Positions 7,140 through 17,285 are shown, counted from the stretch's first letter. The stretch is DNA of 24,937 nucleotides from Porticoccaceae bacterium UBA2002 (GCA_002334915.1 DDCQ01000020.1:49168-74104); one strand, 5' to 3'. The notes: generated from the letters alone by a model not told the origin. Numbers and translations are program-made.

Positions 7140-8453
7140 TTGAAGATTTCACAAAAAGAATATGCTTCCCGGCGCAAAGATCTGATGGCGATGATGCAGA
7201 GCAACAGCATTGCCGTGATTGCTGCGGCACCGGAAAAAATCCGCTCCAACGACACCCATTTCCCCTACAAACAGTGCACCAACCTGAGTTATCTGTCTGG
7301 CTTTCCAGAGCCGGGGTCTGTGATGTTGCTGATTCCCGGGCGCCAGCAGGGAGAGGTGGTATTTTTCTGTCGTGATAAAGACCCGCTGCGCGAGACCTGG
7401 GATGGTTATCGCGAGGGCCCCGCAGGGCTTGTTGAAAATTATCAGGCCGATGATGCCTTCCCCATTGATGATATAGACGATATTTTGCCGGGTATGCTTG
7501 AAGACAAGGATCGAGTGTACTTCGCCATTGGCAAGGATCCGGAATTTGATAAGCACCTAATGCTGTGGGTCAATGATGTGCGCGAAAAGCGCGGCGGCGA
7601 AGCCAGTCCGCCGGGAGAGTTCGTTGACCTTGATCATTTGATCAATGAAATGCGCCTGATTAAATCGGCTGCAGAGATAAAACTGATGCGCAAGGCTGGG
7701 GAGATATCCGCTCGCGCCCATTGCCGCGCCATGCAGATCAGCAAGCCAGGCTTGTATGAATACCATCTGCAGGCAGAAATTGAACATGAATTTATGGCCT
7801 CTGGAGCTGCCGGGCCAGCCTATACCAGCATAGTGGGTGGCGGCAAAAATGGCTGTGTGCTGCACTATATTGAAAACCGCGACAGGCTCAGATCTGGTGA
7901 TCTGGTGCTTATCGACGCAGGTTGCGAGTATCGGGACTATGCTGCCGATATCACCAGAACCTTCCCTGTCAATGGCCGATTCACTGGCCCCCAGGCGGCG
8001 ATTTACGATATTGTGTTGGCGGCACAGGCTGCCGCCATAGAGCTGATTGCTCCCGGCCTGGAGTATCACCTTGCCAATGAAGCCACAGTGCGGGTTATTA
8101 CCCAGGGACTGGTGGATTTAAATATCCTTGAAGGTGATGTGGACGAGCTGATTGAGCAGGGCGCCCACCGTGATTTCTATATGCATAATGCAGGCCACTG
8201 GCTGGGTATGGACGTACATGATGTGGGTGATTACAGAATCGACAATCACTGGCGTGAGTATGAGCCGGGCATGGTGGTCACTGTTGAACCGGGCATCTAT
8301 ATCTCTCCAGACAATATCAATGTGGATAAAAAGTGGCGTGGTATTGCGGTACGTATTGAAGATGATGTGCTGGTGACCAAGACCGGCAATGAAGACCTGA
8401 CCTCAGGGGTACCCAAGGCGCGGGATAAAATTGAATTATTGATGGCGAATTAA
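7140..8453 (+). CDS. pepP: Xaa-Pro aminopeptidase P
   Basis: 437 residues, as in E. coli (441). A cytoplasmic dinuclear-metal (usually Mn) enzyme that removes an N-terminal residue preceding proline. The creatinase-like N-terminal domain covers about 1-170 and the pita-bread catalytic domain about 175-437. All five metal ligands are visible: D259 (LIDAG), D270 (YAADITR), H353 (AGHWLG), E383 (TVEPG) and E407 (VRIED), at nearly the same numbers as E. coli. The likely start is TTG at 7140, 30 bases after ygfB and in the same frame. It has no strong ribosome-binding site, but homology begins there and no ATG lies upstream. The stop abuts the ubiH start with no gap. Confidence 0.95.
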   Translation: MKISQKEYASRRKDLMAMMQSNSIAVIAAAPEKIRSNDTHFPYKQCTNLSYLSGFPEPGSVMLLIPGRQQGEVVFFCRDKDPLRETWDGYREGPAGLVENYQADDAFPIDDIDDILPGMLEDKDRVYFAIGKDPEFDKHLMLWVNDVREKRGGEASPPGEFVDLDHLINEMRLIKSAAEIKLMRKAGEISARAHCRAMQISKPGLYEYHLQAEIEHEFMASGAAGPAYTSIVGGGKNGCVLHYIENRDRLRSGDLVLIDAGCEYRDYAADITRTFPVNGRFTGPQAAIYDIVLAAQAAAIELIAPGLEYHLANEATVRVITQGLVDLNILEGDVDELIEQGAHRDFYMHNAGHWLGMDVHDVGDYRIDNHWREYEPGMVVTVEPGIYISPDNINVDKKWRGIAVRIEDDVLVTKTGNEDLTSGVPKARDKIELLMAN

Positions 8454-9710
8454 ATGGTGGCGGTTACTGATACCAGAGCAAACTCCAACTACGATATTGT
8501 TATCGTTGGTGGCGGTATGGTGGGTATTAGTCTGGCGCTGCTGCTCCGCGCCCAGCGACCCTGGAAGATTCTTGTGGTTGAGGCTCAGGAGTTGGCTGTC
8601 AGTGACAGTCCGGTATCCGGCGCTTACAGTTCCAGCTTTGATGCGCGCTCTACTGCTCTGTCCTGGAGCAGCCGCAATATCTACCAGTCTATAGCTGTCT
8701 GGCCACAGCTTAAAAGGCATCTGGCGGCCATAGCTCAGATTCATGTCAGTGACCGGGGTCATGCTGGCCTGACTCGCATTGATGCTGCAGATGCAAATGT
8801 CGATGCTCTGGGTTATGTGGTGGAAAATCAATGGCTGGGTTCGGTGCTGCTGAACCAGCTGGCTGAGACAGATATCCAGCTGCTGGGATCTGCAGGTGTA
8901 GAAACTATTGTGCCTCTTGCTGCCGGAATGTGCCTGGGGGTTCAGCAGTCAGATCAAGACCTGCAGACCATAGATGCAAAGCTGGTGGTGATTGCCGATG
9001 GCGCGGGCTCCAGTACGTCGAAGAAGCTGGGTATTCAGTCCCAGTCTAGCACCTATGGTCAAACAGGCATTATCGCCAATATCAGCCTTGAGAAGCCCCA
9101 TGGTGGCGTGGCCTACGAGCGGTTTACTGACCAGGGGCCCATGGCGCTATTGCCATTGACTGATTTTAAAGGTCGACCACGCAGTGCTCTAGTCTGGACC
9201 CAGCCCAGTGAAATGGCAGAGTCGCTGATGGCAGCAGATGAGCAGTCGTTTCTTGAGCAATTACAGACGCGCTTTGGTTACAGACTGGGACGGTTTAAGC
9301 AGCTGGGTGAGCGAGTTGCCTATCCATTGGCGCTCACCACAGCTACTGAACAGATGCGTCGTCATCTTGTGGTTATGGGCAATGCTGCCCACAGTTTGCA
9401 CCCAGTGGCCGGGCAGGGTTTTAATCTTTCCCTGCGAGATGCAGCCACATTGGCCAATAGTTTAGCTCAGGCAGGTGAGGCCATAGGTGATTTGGCAGTG
9501 CTGCAACAGTATCAGCAGCAACAGGCTGCAGACCAGCGTAACACGGTGCTGTTCAGCGATAGTTTGCCCAAGTTGTTTGGCCTGTCGTCTTCTGTTATAG
9601 CCCTGGGGCGCAACTCGGGCCTGCTGGCCATGGATTTGATTCCTTCACTACGCAACAGTTTTGCCCGGTTTGGTATGGGTATGGCCACCAGGGAGCCCGG
9701 TCATGGTTAA
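8454..9710 (+). CDS. ubiH: 2-octaprenyl-6-methoxyphenol hydroxylase (UbiH)
   Basis: 418 residues; an FAD-dependent monooxygenase of ubiquinone biosynthesis that hydroxylates the benzene ring. The Rossmann FAD loop is GGGMVG (19-24), the mid-protein motif is ADGAGSS, and the second FAD motif is MGNAAHSLHPVAGQG with GN in place of GD, as in UbiH proteins. The block IHVSDRGHAG is highly characteristic of UbiH and separates it from UbiI and UbiF. The ATG directly follows the pepP stop (TAAATG), so translation is probably coupled. The end overlaps ubiI by 8 bases. Expected to act in the soluble or membrane-associated Ubi complex. Confidence 0.93.
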   Translation: MVAVTDTRANSNYDIVIVGGGMVGISLALLLRAQRPWKILVVEAQELAVSDSPVSGAYSSSFDARSTALSWSSRNIYQSIAVWPQLKRHLAAIAQIHVSDRGHAGLTRIDAADANVDALGYVVENQWLGSVLLNQLAETDIQLLGSAGVETIVPLAAGMCLGVQQSDQDLQTIDAKLVVIADGAGSSTSKKLGIQSQSSTYGQTGIIANISLEKPHGGVAYERFTDQGPMALLPLTDFKGRPRSALVWTQPSEMAESLMAADEQSFLEQLQTRFGYRLGRFKQLGERVAYPLALTTATEQMRRHLVVMGNAAHSLHPVAGQGFNLSLRDAATLANSLAQAGEAIGDLAVLQQYQQQQAADQRNTVLFSDSLPKLFGLSSSVIALGRNSGLLAMDLIPSLRNSFARFGMGMATREPGHG

Positions 9711-10938
9711 GGGCCCCGAGTCTCAGAATCAATACGATATTATTGTGGTTGGCGCAGGTATGGTGGGCGCCGCCCTGGCATGTTTGCTGGCTAAGGACAG
9801 TCAGGGGTATGCATCGGGGCCACTGCGAATAGCTCTGGTGGAAGCCAGACCTGCACCCCGGTTTAATCCCGATCAGTTCGACCCTAGAGTGGCTGCAATC
9901 ACCGAAAAATCCCGCCAACTATTAGCCTGTTGCGGGGTTTGGGATGCGGTCGCCAGCAAGCGGGTCAGTCCCTATCAGGCGATGGAAGTCTGGGATGCTG
10001 AGGGCACAGGAAGAATTCAATTTGACTGTCATGATATTCATCAACCCAGTCTTGGGCATATTGTCGAGAATGCCGTGCTGGTAGAAAGTCTGATGACAGA
10101 GATTGCCGACCTGGACAATATTGACCTCCATTGCCCTGCTGTAATCACCGGCTATGAGACCAACGAACAGGGCATTAGCATCCTCCTGGAGGATGGCACA
10201 CCGCTGTCCGCCCAACTGTTGCTGGCCGCTGATGGCGCCAACTCAGCTATCCGCAAACACTTTGAATTTGAGACCGTTGAATGGGACTACGGCCATCAGG
10301 CCATTGTTAGTACCATTGCAACTGAGCGGTCCAATCAGCAGACCGCCTGGCAGCGGTTTATGCCCACCGGGCCGCTGGCACTTCTACCATTAAATAATCA
10401 GGGTGATCTTAAACGCTGCTCGATTGTCTGGTCCCAGGAAACTGCAGAGGCCGAGCGGCTGATAAATCTCAGTGATAAGCAATTTTGCGCAGAGCTATCT
10501 CGCGCCAGTGAGCACTGTCTTGGGCAGGTGCTGGAGGTTGATAAGCGCTTTGCTATTCCGCTGCGCCAGCGTCATGCTAAAGATTATGTAATCCATCGGC
10601 TGGCACTGATTGGCGATGCAGCCCACAGTATTCACCCCCTTGCAGGGCAGGGGGTGAATCTGGGATTTGCCGATGTTCAGGTATTGGCAGAAGAGATTGG
10701 TCGTGCTGTTGAGCGCGGCTTGGATCTGGGCGATCTCAGTGTATTAAAACGCTATCAGCGTCGCCGCAAACCAGAAAATCTCGCTACCATGGCGGCGATG
10801 GAAGGGTTCAAGCGGCTGTTTGCCGCAGACCCATTAGCGGTGCGTTTGTTGCGCAATATAGGCATGTCGACACTGAATCAGATTAGCCCGGTTAAAAATC
10901 AGCTAATGAAAGCGGCCATGGGGCTTTCTACTAACTGA
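9703..10938 (+). CDS. ubiI: Ubiquinone hydroxylase, UbiI/VisC type
   Basis: 411 residues, paralogous to the preceding gene. FAD loop GAGMVG, the DGANS motif, and GDAAHSIHPLAGQGVNLGF as the second FAD site. The blocks MEVWD and LGHIVEN match UbiI (VisC), which hydroxylates C5 of the ring, better than UbiF (C6). The ATG at 9703 has GGGAG upstream and lies inside the last codons of ubiH (ATGGTTAA). An upstream frame from 9661 adds non-homologous residues. In E. coli the same order pepP-ubiH-ubiI exists. Regioselectivity is inferred, since UbiI, UbiF and broader-range UbiL or UbiM enzymes are related. Confidence 0.88.
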   Translation: MVKGPESQNQYDIIVVGAGMVGAALACLLAKDSQGYASGPLRIALVEARPAPRFNPDQFDPRVAAITEKSRQLLACCGVWDAVASKRVSPYQAMEVWDAEGTGRIQFDCHDIHQPSLGHIVENAVLVESLMTEIADLDNIDLHCPAVITGYETNEQGISILLEDGTPLSAQLLLAADGANSAIRKHFEFETVEWDYGHQAIVSTIATERSNQQTAWQRFMPTGPLALLPLNNQGDLKRCSIVWSQETAEAERLINLSDKQFCAELSRASEHCLGQVLEVDKRFAIPLRQRHAKDYVIHRLALIGDAAHSIHPLAGQGVNLGFADVQVLAEEIGRAVERGLDLGDLSVLKRYQRRRKPENLATMAAMEGFKRLFAADPLAVRLLRNIGMSTLNQISPVKNQLMKAAMGLSTN

Positions 10939-10964
10939 AGGCTCAAAACTTTTTACCTACGGCG

Positions 10965-11825
10965 CTAGGAATCTAAATCATCGTTTTCTGCAAGTCGTTC
11001 CTGGCGCTTTTGCTCTTCGAAAAGTACCGCTTTAATCTCTTCCAGCACAGAGTCGACATCTGAGTTACCTTCAGGGTCAGTAAAGTTGCCGGTCAATTCA
11101 GTATCTGGTTTTAATGTGCCTTCTTCGTAGAGTGCCCACATTTCTTTGGCATATCTGGAGTCCAATAAGTCTGGGGCAAACTGGCCATAGTATTGGGTCA
11201 TATTATTTACATCGCGCTCAAGCATGGCTTCGGCATGATTGTTGGCTGAGGCATCGACCGCCTGGGGCAAATCAATAATCACTGGGCCATAGTCATCGAC
11301 TAACACATTAAATTCTGAGAGATCGCCGTGGACAATACCAACGCAGAGCATAAGTACCACATATTGCATCACAATGGCATGATCTTCTCGAGCCTGTTCT
11401 GCACTCATAGAGACATCACCCAGTCTTGGGGCAACGGCTCCAGTGTCGTCTGTCACCAGTTCCATCAATAGTACGCCATCAAAACAGCCATAGGGCACAG
11501 GCACCCGAACACCGGCATTAGCCAGCAGATAGAGTGCATCCACTTCGGCATTTTGCCAGGTTTCTTCCTGCTGCTTTCGGCCGTACTTAGAGCCTTTTTC
11601 CATCGCCCGTGCACGGCGGCTATTGCGCACTTTACGGCCCTCTTGGTACTGAGTGGCTTTCTTAAAACTGCGCTTGACGGCCTCTTTATAAACCTTGGCG
11701 CAACGAATTTCGGTACCGCAGCGCACAGTGTAAACCGTGGCCTCTTTGCCACTCATCAGTTGACCTATTACCTCATCGATTATGCCGTCCTCAACAAGAG
11801 GCCGTAATCGTTTTGGCGTCTTCAT
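10965..11825 (-). CDS. RIO1-family serine protein kinase
   Basis: 286 residues. It has the RIO kinase pattern: SGKEATVY (25-32) as the flexible P-loop, CAKVY with K44 as the ATP-binding lysine, HGDLSEFNVL (166-175) with catalytic D168 and N173, and IDLPQAVD (184-191) with metal-binding D185. The activation loop of ordinary kinases is missing, as expected for RIO. Bacterial members of this type are annotated PA4780-like. Archaeal and eukaryotic RIO proteins act in small-subunit ribosome maturation, while the bacterial substrate is unknown. Its ATG overlaps the stop of the rRNA methyltransferase gene by four bases (ATGA), so it is translationally coupled to rRNA modification genes. The tail from about 240 is acidic and probably disordered. 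Confidence 0.92.
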   Translation of the reverse strand: MKTPKRLRPLVEDGIIDEVIGQLMSGKEATVYTVRCGTEIRCAKVYKEAVKRSFKKATQYQEGRKVRNSRRARAMEKGSKYGRKQQEETWQNAEVDALYLLANAGVRVPVPYGCFDGVLLMELVTDDTGAVAPRLGDVSMSAEQAREDHAIVMQYVVLMLCVGIVHGDLSEFNVLVDDYGPVIIDLPQAVDASANNHAEAMLERDVNNMTQYYGQFAPDLLDSRYAKEMWALYEEGTLKPDTELTGNFTDPEGNSDVDSVLEEIKAVLFEEQKRQERLAENDDLDS

Positions 11826-12910
11826 CGGTAATTATCCATGGCAATCAGTTTAAAGGAGCCATTGTTAGCCACAACCTCAACCCGTCGAAAATACTGTTTG
11901 GCTCTATGCTCTAGCGGGATAAAGGTGTTCACCACAAAGAGAGCCTGGCCCTCGGCGGCAAGCAGGCTCTTGGCACTATCAAGGAATTTATTACCCATTG
12001 CTCCATCGACTGAAAATCCCTGATGGAAGGGAGGGTTGCATAGCAACATATCAAAATAATCATCCACTTTGTCGCCGGCATCAGAGGCCACAGCTAAGTA
12101 ATGGATACCGCTGAGTTGAGATAGATTTTTCTCGACAGCAGCTAGCGCCGCAGCATTATTATCTGTTGCTGTGAGCCGGGTGCAGCCGAGACGGCTAGCT
12201 TCACAGGCAAGGTAGCCATAGCCACAGCCTAAATCCAATACAGATTGCGGCTGGCGGTCAAAGCGTTTGAGAAACTGTGGCAGATAATCGACCAAGAATG
12301 CACTGCCACGGTCCACTTTATCCCAGCCGAAAATGCCCGGCTTGCTGTAAAATTCTGTACCCTGAGATGGCTGCATTAATCGCAGTGTCGGGTAATCCTT
12401 GTCATCCAGAGGCTCAGCACGTTGCTCAATCAGTTGCACTGATGCCCTGTAGCAGGTGCCATGCTTTTCAGAATTAGTGCGATCGCCAAACAGTGCACAT
12501 GCCTGCTTAACATAGGTTTTTACACCCTCGTTCTTTTCGCCGCTCAGCCACAATTTGCCACCGGACTTTAGCAGCTGTGCCGCCTGATTAATTATGTGAT
12601 GGCTGCTGGCGCGCTCTTTGGAGACACGATAAAGAATGGCATCAAAACTATGCTTCGCCAACTGAGAAAAATCAAAATCATTAAAGTGGCAGTTCAGTCC
12701 GGCAGCGGTTGCACTGTTGGCGATATCGAAACGATTGCTGATAATGATAATCTGACCCTGCAAGATACTGCCTATCTGGGCCCAGTTCGCCTGTGCCCAA
12801 TTTTCATCGGCGACCAGAAGGCAGTTGCCCTGAAGAGTGGATAATTGCTGCAGCAACAGGGCAACACTTTTTTCAGTACCAGAGTTGTTGGAATCAGCTT
12901 GATTATTCAT
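11822..12910 (-). CDS. rRNA (guanine-N2)-methyltransferase, RsmC/RlmG-like
   Basis: 362 residues in two parts. The first half (about 1-195) is a degenerate methyltransferase-like domain with SGGKLWLSGEKNEGV. The second half carries the SAM loop LDLGCGYGYL (225-234) and the catalytic NPPFH (292-296) of N2-guanine methyltransferases. RsmC methylates G1207 of 16S rRNA, and RlmG methylates a guanine in 23S rRNA; the two share this architecture. The block FYSKPGIFGWDKVDRGS fits RsmC, which I favour moderately. The ATG overlaps the rsuA stop (ATGA at 12910-12907) and the stop overlaps the RIO kinase start. Both junctions imply coupled translation. Confidence 0.85.
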   Translation of the reverse strand: MNNQADSNNSGTEKSVALLLQQLSTLQGNCLLVADENWAQANWAQIGSILQGQIIIISNRFDIANSATAAGLNCHFNDFDFSQLAKHSFDAILYRVSKERASSHHIINQAAQLLKSGGKLWLSGEKNEGVKTYVKQACALFGDRTNSEKHGTCYRASVQLIEQRAEPLDDKDYPTLRLMQPSQGTEFYSKPGIFGWDKVDRGSAFLVDYLPQFLKRFDRQPQSVLDLGCGYGYLACEASRLGCTRLTATDNNAAALAAVEKNLSQLSGIHYLAVASDAGDKVDDYFDMLLCNPPFHQGFSVDGAMGNKFLDSAKSLLAAEGQALFVVNTFIPLEHRAKQYFRRVEVVANNGSFKLIAMDNYR

Positions 12911-13599
12911 TGGATAGCAGCGATTTCGAGATCAGTAAGCGGACGATATTCTCCGGGTTCAAGGTCGGCATCCAGCACAATATCCCCGACTTGAAAGCGA
13001 TGCAGGCTGGCAACATGATTGCCCAGAGCAGCGAACATACGCTTGACCTGATGATATTTTCCCTCGGCAATACTGAGTGTCAGGTGGTGCTCGTCAATCT
13101 GTTCCATATGGGCGGGCAGACAGCGATGTTTTTCGCCTTCCAGCATCACGCCTTCTGCCAGGGAGGCTTGATAGTGACTGCCGATAGGCTCCGTCAGCCC
13201 GACTTGGTAAATCTTTGCGCAGTCTGAGCGCGGCGAGGTCAGGCGATGATTCCACTGGCCATCATCGGTAATTAAAAGCAGCCCTGTGGTATCAATATCC
13301 AGACGCCCCGCGATCTGCAGCTCTTGGCTGCGGTGCTCATACATCAGGCCAATGGCGGTGGGATTGTTGTTATCCTTGGTGACCGAGACAATGCCGGCAG
13401 GCTTGTTCATCATAAAGTAGCGACTCTGAGCCATGTTAATGGTCGAGCCCTCAATGGCCACCATCTGATCTGCATTAACTTTCTGTGCAGGGTTGATGAC
13501 CATTTTATCATCGATGGTTACCTCGCCATGCTTTATGAGACGCTTGGCGTCAGTGCGAGATAAATCAGTGGCGTTACTAATATATTTATCTAGACGCAA
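12907..13599 (-). CDS. rsuA: 16S rRNA pseudouridine(516) synthase
   Basis: 230 residues (E. coli RsuA 231). It isomerises U516 in the 530 loop of 16S rRNA to pseudouridine. An N-terminal S4 RNA-binding domain (about 1-60, MRLDKYISNATDLSRTDAKR) is followed by the RsuA/RluB/E/F catalytic domain. The catalytic Asp is D101 in GRLDIDTTGLLL. EGKYHQVKRMFAALGNHV near residue 190 is the typical C-terminal motif. The short length and the N-terminal block favour RsuA over RluB, RluE or RluF. It starts two bases after the hemB stop and overlaps the rsmC-like gene by four bases. Confidence 0.9.
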   Translation of the reverse strand: MRLDKYISNATDLSRTDAKRLIKHGEVTIDDKMVINPAQKVNADQMVAIEGSTINMAQSRYFMMNKPAGIVSVTKDNNNPTAIGLMYEHRSQELQIAGRLDIDTTGLLLITDDGQWNHRLTSPRSDCAKIYQVGLTEPIGSHYQASLAEGVMLEGEKHRCLPAHMEQIDEHHLTLSIAEGKYHQVKRMFAALGNHVASLHRFQVGDIVLDADLEPGEYRPLTDLEIAAIQ

Positions 13600-13601
13600 A
13601 G

Positions 13602-14663
<1,062 letters not shown>

Positions 14664-14710
14664 TTAATCAGGCAGACTTTAAACAAACTGTATTTTAACG
14701 CCCTGAAATA

Positions 14711-16015
14711 TTAAATGCGCGCGAAAACACGCTCTGCGGCATTTAATGTATCTTCAATATCCTGATCTGTGTGTGCCGCCGACATAAAGCCCGCCTCATA
14801 GGAGGCCGGTGCCAGATAGATTCCCTCTTGCAGCATGCCGTGGAAAAACTTGGCAAAGCGCTCGGTGTCACATTGCATAACCTGGTCATAGTTAATGATC
14901 TTTTCTTCTTCAGAAAAGAAAACCCCCCACATGGTACCCACATGGTTGCTGGTCATAGGGATACCAGCGGCTGTGGCTCGCTCGACAAGCCCCCTGACCA
15001 ATCTGTCTGTGCGCTCAATGACGGGCTCCAGAAAGCCTGGTGCCGAGATTAGTTCCAGGGTTGCCAGGCCGGCCGCCATAGCAACTGGATTGCCAGATAG
15101 AGTGCCAGCCTGATAGACAGGTCCCAGAGGGGCAATCTGATGCATAATTTCTCGCTTGCCACCAAAGGCGCCCACTGGCATGCCGCCGCCAATAACCTTG
15201 CCCAGACAGATCAGGTCAGCATCTATGCCGTAATGGCCGATAGCGCCTTGCTGGCTAATGCGAAAGCCAGTCATCACCTCATCAATAATAAGCAGGGCTC
15301 CGTGGGCTGTGCAGCACTCGCGCATGGCCTCTAAAAAGCCCGGAATAGGGGGCACACAGTTCATATTGCCAACCACAGGCTCAACGATTACACAGGCCAC
15401 CTGATCGCCAATTTCTGCAAAAGCCTGCTTGAGCTGTTCTATATTATTGTATGACAGGGTAACTGTATGGTCGGCCAGACAGTCGGGTACCCCTGGGGAG
15501 CTGGGCACACCCAGAGTTAAAGCGCCGGACCCGGCCTTGACCAGCAGTGAGTCAGAATGACCGTGATAGCAGCCTTCAAATTTAATAATTTTGTCGCGGC
15601 CAGTGTAACCCCGAGCCAGGCGAATGGCGCTCATGGTGGCCTCGGTACCCGAGTTGACCATGCGAATCATTTCCATGCCCGGGACGATCGAACAAATCTT
15701 GTCCGCCAGTTTAATTTCCAGTTCGGTGGGGGTGCCAAAGGTCATGGCTTTTTCCAGCTGTGCGCGAATAGCATTCAGCACATCCTCATGACCATGGCCA
15801 AGCAGCATGGGCCCCCAGGACAGCACATAGTCGATGTAGCGCCTGCCATCGGCGTCGAACATATAGGCGCCGCTGGCCCGGTCAAAAAACCTTGGTGTAC
15901 CACCCACAGCTTTAAACGCACGCACCGGAGAGTTGACGCCACCGGGAATATGTTGCTTGGCAGCTTCAAAAAGTTGCGTCGAGCGGGGGGTTAAATCTGT
16001 TGCTGTATCGGACAT
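14711..16015 (-). CDS. hemL: Glutamate-1-semialdehyde 2,1-aminomutase
   Basis: 434 residues (E. coli 426). A PLP enzyme that moves the amino group of glutamate-1-semialdehyde to give 5-aminolevulinate, the substrate of HemB next door. Motifs: [11 protein letters not shown] (24-34), SWGPMLLGH (66-74), [15 protein letters not shown] (121-135), [10 protein letters not shown], and the PLP lysine K273 in [17 protein letters not shown]. The ATG at 16015 has AGGA eight bases upstream and is where family homology starts. An extension to 16105 would add 30 unrelated residues. The gene is divergent from the DUF924 gene. Confidence 0.95.
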   Translation of the reverse strand: MSDTATDLTPRSTQLFEAAKQHIPGGVNSPVRAFKAVGGTPRFFDRASGAYMFDADGRRYIDYVLSWGPMLLGHGHEDVLNAIRAQLEKAMTFGTPTELEIKLADKICSIVPGMEMIRMVNSGTEATMSAIRLARGYTGRDKIIKFEGCYHGHSDSLLVKAGSGALTLGVPSSPGVPDCLADHTVTLSYNNIEQLKQAFAEIGDQVACVIVEPVVGNMNCVPPIPGFLEAMRECCTAHGALLIIDEVMTGFRISQQGAIGHYGIDADLICLGKVIGGGMPVGAFGGKREIMHQIAPLGPVYQAGTLSGNPVAMAAGLATLELISAPGFLEPVIERTDRLVRGLVERATAAGIPMTSNHVGTMWGVFFSEEEKIINYDQVMQCDTERFAKFFHGMLQEGIYLAPASYEAGFMSAAHTDQDIEDTLNAAERVFARI

Positions 16016-16140
16016 TAAACTATTCCTGAGAAGTAAACGAATGTTGCTGAATTCTAAGACTGTATTATCCTTAAATAACGGGGCGGAAGCTATGCGAGCC
16101 CACAAATGACCTTGAAAGGTTACCTATGCAGGGAGCAATC

Positions 16141-16746
16141 ATGGAAATTCAGCAGGTTTTACAGTTCTGGTTTGGCCCGAGTATTAATAGCACTACAGCC
16201 TCAACTCAGGCCAGCCTCTGGTGGCGCAAACAACCAGAGGTGGACCAGCAGATACGCGAGGATTTTGCAGATGGATTGCGCGGTCTCAAGCAGGGTGAGT
16301 ACAGTGACTGGCTGCAGACGGTCAGTGGTAGATTGGCAGCAATTATTGTGTTGGATCAGTTTTCAAGAAATATGTATCGCGATACAGCCCAGGCTTTTGC
16401 CCAGGATGAGCTGGCGTTGCGCTGGTGTCTGGAGGGCCTCGAGGACAGTATAGATCTGCAGCTTGAGCCGGTGGAGAGAGTGTTTTTCTATCTGCCCCTG
16501 GAGCACTCTGAAGATATGCAAATGCAAGACCTTTCCTGCCGCAAGTTTGCTGAGTTACTGGATGACAATATCAACACCGACTCCTCACCCAGTGATGGCA
16601 CCTATGAGGGTTTTTACCGCTATGCTGAGCGCCACAGAGATGTTATTCAGAAATTTGGCCGCTTCCCTCACCGCAATAAAATACTGGGCCGGGTCAGCAC
16701 TGAGATGGAGCAGGAGTATCTTGACACCCCAGGCAGTGGTTTCTAA
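16141..16746 (+). CDS. DUF924 family protein
   Basis: 201 residues of the DUF924 family (TPR-like helical fold, function unknown). Family blocks: VLQFWFG at the N-terminus, LDQFSRNMYRDTAQAFAQD near 74-92, RVFFYLPLEHSED near 115-127, and YAERHRDVIQKFGRFPHRNKILGR in the last quarter. The histidines, arginines and acidic residues in these blocks are the conserved features of the family. I chose ATG 16141, which has GGAG five bases upstream and gives the usual short lead into VLxFWF. ATG 16126 is an alternative with AAAGG upstream, adding five residues. It stands alone, divergent from hemL and convergent with hemJ (four bases apart). No signal peptide. Confidence 0.85.
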   Translation: MEIQQVLQFWFGPSINSTTASTQASLWWRKQPEVDQQIREDFADGLRGLKQGEYSDWLQTVSGRLAAIIVLDQFSRNMYRDTAQAFAQDELALRWCLEGLEDSIDLQLEPVERVFFYLPLEHSEDMQMQDLSCRKFAELLDDNINTDSSPSDGTYEGFYRYAERHRDVIQKFGRFPHRNKILGRVSTEMEQEYLDTPGSGF

Positions 16747-16750
16747 TGTC

Positions 16751-17176
16751 CTAAAAAGGCTGCACTACCACAAGAATCACAATGCCCAACAGAAACAGCA
16801 CCGGCACTTCATTAAAGATGCGGAAGTAGACATGGCTTTTTTCGCTGCGGTCTTCGGCCAGCTGCTTCATATGACTCTGACACATATAGTGATAGCCAAT
16901 TAACAGCACTACCAGAAAGACTTTTAGCTGGAACCAGGTTTGATGCAGGTAGGCCTCGGGCGCCATAAATACAATCCACAGCCCCAACAGCACAGTTGCA
17001 AACATCGAGGGGTTGGCAATTCCATTGTAGAGTTTGCGCTCCATTAGCTTAAAGCGCTCAATGCCAACCCTGTCCTCAGACATAGCATGGTAGACAAACA
17101 GACGCGGCAGATAAAACAGCGCGGCAAACCAGCAGATCACTGCAATGATATGAAATGCTAACACCCATTTGTACAT
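16751..17176 (-). CDS. hemJ: Protoporphyrinogen IX oxidase HemJ
   Basis: 141 residues with four likely membrane helices (about 4-24, 55-73, 82-100 and 121-140). HemJ oxidises protoporphyrinogen IX to protoporphyrin IX in the inner membrane and replaces HemG or HemY in many proteobacteria. The conserved H9 in LAFHIIAVICWFAALFYLPR and K85 in FQLKVFLVVLLIGYH are present. The ATG at 17176 has AGAGG six bases upstream. A longer frame to 17224 adds 16 residues with no family match. A perfect TATAAT on this strand at 17242-17237, with a weak -35, may be its promoter. Proximity to hemL and hemB suits the pathway, though it is a separate transcript. Confidence 0.9.
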   Translation of the reverse strand: MYKWVLAFHIIAVICWFAALFYLPRLFVYHAMSEDRVGIERFKLMERKLYNGIANPSMFATVLLGLWIVFMAPEAYLHQTWFQLKVFLVVLLIGYHYMCQSHMKQLAEDRSEKSHVYFRIFNEVPVLFLLGIVILVVVQPF

Positions 17177-17285
17177 ATATAGCCTCTTAAACCAATTGGA
17201 GCCGTATTGAAATATCTGGATCATCTATTTTGGGGTATTATAGGCGGCCGAACTGATTCTGGATATTTAAAAGCGAGGCAAACAG

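Noticed and set aside
8454..10938. ubiH and ubiI as a recent tandem duplication
   Set aside because: They share the fold but differ in subfamily motifs (VSDRGHAG versus MEVWD/LGHIVEN); the pair is ancient and also found in E. coli.
12793..13227. 144-codon open frame antisense to rsuA and the rsmC-like gene
   Set aside because: Both minus-strand genes are well supported; this frame has no recognisable motif.
15557..15994. 145-codon open frame antisense to hemL
   Set aside because: Shadow of a strongly coding hemL; composition is typical of a reverse frame and no domain is visible.
16016..16105. 30-residue extension of hemL
   Set aside because: The added sequence is unrelated to HemL and the ATG at 16015 has AGGA upstream.
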